NCBI GenBank assembly: GCA_039565995.1
Contig: CP154795.1
Span: 3,224,001 to 3,288,000, forward strand
Direction of reading: 5' to 3'
DNA: 64,000 bases
DNA from: Propionibacteriaceae bacterium ZF39
Lineage (GTDB): Bacteria > Actinomycetota > Actinomycetes > Propionibacteriales > Propionibacteriaceae
Positions 63,385 through 64,000 of this stretch are shown piece after piece. Each line of letters opens with the position of its first letter. Position 1 is the first letter of the stretch. A program made the position numbers and the translations under genes. The notes beneath the pieces are model-generated. The model was not told the DNA's origin, ran no database searches, and saw nothing but the letters and a program-made list of their open reading frames with translations.

Positions 63385-64000
63385 TCAGAAGGTGTAGGGC
63401 ACGCGCTCCCAGGTGAGGACCTCGTCGCCCTTCTTGTTGACGGTGAAGCGGGTCCACTCATGGCTGTTGGCGTCACCCTCGACGGTGATGCGCTGCAGAT
63501 TCGGAGCTGCCTCAACGCCATAGATGCGCAGCCATTCCGAGTCGGCCGCCAGGGGCTTGTCGGCGTTGTAGCGATGCGAGTCACCGTTGATCAGATAGAC
63601 CGGGCCATCGAAGGCGCTCGATCGCTCGGAGAGTGCCTCGACCAGCTTCACGAAGCCGGACACATCGTTCTGGGTGGGGTCCTGCGCCAGGAGCCACGGG
63701 TCGAACATGTCGGCCTGCAGCATGATCACGACACCGCGGGCGTTGCGCTGCTCGGCCCGATCGAAGGTCTCGTTGAGCAGGGCGAGGTTGGCGTCCTGGC
63801 GGTGGTTGAACTCGGCCAGCTGCTCCGGAGTCGGCGACGTCTTGCCGATGCCCGTCCAGGGCGCGAGGTCATTGTTGGAGCCCTGCACGTTCAGGACAGC
63901 GAACTCGACGCGCGCCTCGCGGAAGGACACGTTCTCGGGCAGGCCGAGGGCAGCCTGCGACTTCAGGGGCATGGTGCCGCCCAGAGTCCTGCCGGGGACC
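63385..64000 (-). CDS. Metallophosphoesterase-like protein, C-terminal part; cut by window edge
   Basis: The reading frame is open through position 64000, so the N-terminus lies beyond the window. The visible 205 residues include FAVLNVQGSNNDLAPW, VVIMLQADMFDPW, and VYLINGDSHRYNADKPL, with Asn, Asp and His in the order of calcineurin-like phosphoesterases, where GDSH would be a metal-ligand loop. Substrate unknown. Confidence 0.6.
   Translation of the reverse strand, partial: VPGRTLGGTMPLKSQAALGLPENVSFREARVEFAVLNVQGSNNDLAPWTGIGKTSPTPEQLAEFNHRQDANLALLNETFDRAEQRNARGVVIMLQADMFDPWLLAQDPTQNDVSGFVKLVEALSERSSAFDGPVYLINGDSHRYNADKPLAADSEWLRIYGVEAAPNLQRITVEGDANSHEWTRFTVNKKGDEVLTWERVPYTF

Noticed and set aside
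1-64000. GGCGTAC as a chromosome-orienting KOPS-like sequence
   Set aside because: Visual counts show no clear strand preference; its palindromic GTAC core also fits poorly.

Overview
The window is high-GC, densely packed chromosomal DNA from an actinobacterium. Supporting signs are F420-type LLM oxidoreductases, an actinobacterial sdhCAB operon, ECF sigma factors paired with CU044_5270-type membrane proteins, a CueP-type lipoprotein and many ATGA/GTGA start-stop overlaps. A member of Propionibacteriales or a nearby order is plausible, but the genus cannot be fixed from sequence alone.

Layout. (1) Positions 1-13241, minus strand: a six-gene tubulin-like/GAP1/vWA locus, cut by the left window edge. 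In transcription order it encodes a small membrane protein with a disordered tail, an exported vWA protein, a large tubulin-like protein, a membrane-hairpin protein, a fibronectin-type-III-like scaffold, and the start of a GTPase-associated protein 1 (GAP1-type) gene. This resembles an NTP-dependent conflict or signalling system and is the most exciting locus here. (2) 13578-16556: a small membrane protein, then a copper-type operon cueP-response regulator-histidine kinase. (3) 16594-24393: a housekeeping block pth-rplY, sdhB-sdhA-sdhC, prs and glmU, with an unusual 18-bp tandem repeat and hairpin between sdhC and prs. (4) 24814-32981, plus strand: a Pls-like (poly-amino-acid synthetase type) NRPS translationally coupled to a frameshifted acyltransferase, a BPL-N glutamine-amidotransferase-like protein and a phosphopantetheinyl transferase, followed by an M1 metallopeptidase lipoprotein. 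(5) 32999-44210: lipoproteins and membrane proteins, a DedA-like protein, an atypical tRNA-Gln, TetR-MFS and TetR-glycosyltransferase pairs, a broken ATP-grasp gene, a PQQ-type sugar dehydrogenase and a MarR regulator. (6) 44211-50816: an LLM oxidoreductase, ispE, a PCD-VOC fusion, a GNAT protein and a MoxR-like AAA+/vWA pair. (7) 50826-58390: two ECF sigma/CU044_5270 modules flanking membrane-anchored proteins of unknown function. (8) 58508-64000: a GH3 glycosidase, a frameshifted LLM oxidoreductase, a ketopantoate reductase-like protein, an alpha/beta hydrolase and a truncated phosphoesterase-like gene.

Two window-wide signals stand out. The heptamer GGCGTAC/GTACGCC is far commoner than base composition predicts and occurs in all reading frames. 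Three otherwise good genes each carry an apparent one-base deletion in a CC or GG doublet, which points either to assembly error or to recent gene decay.
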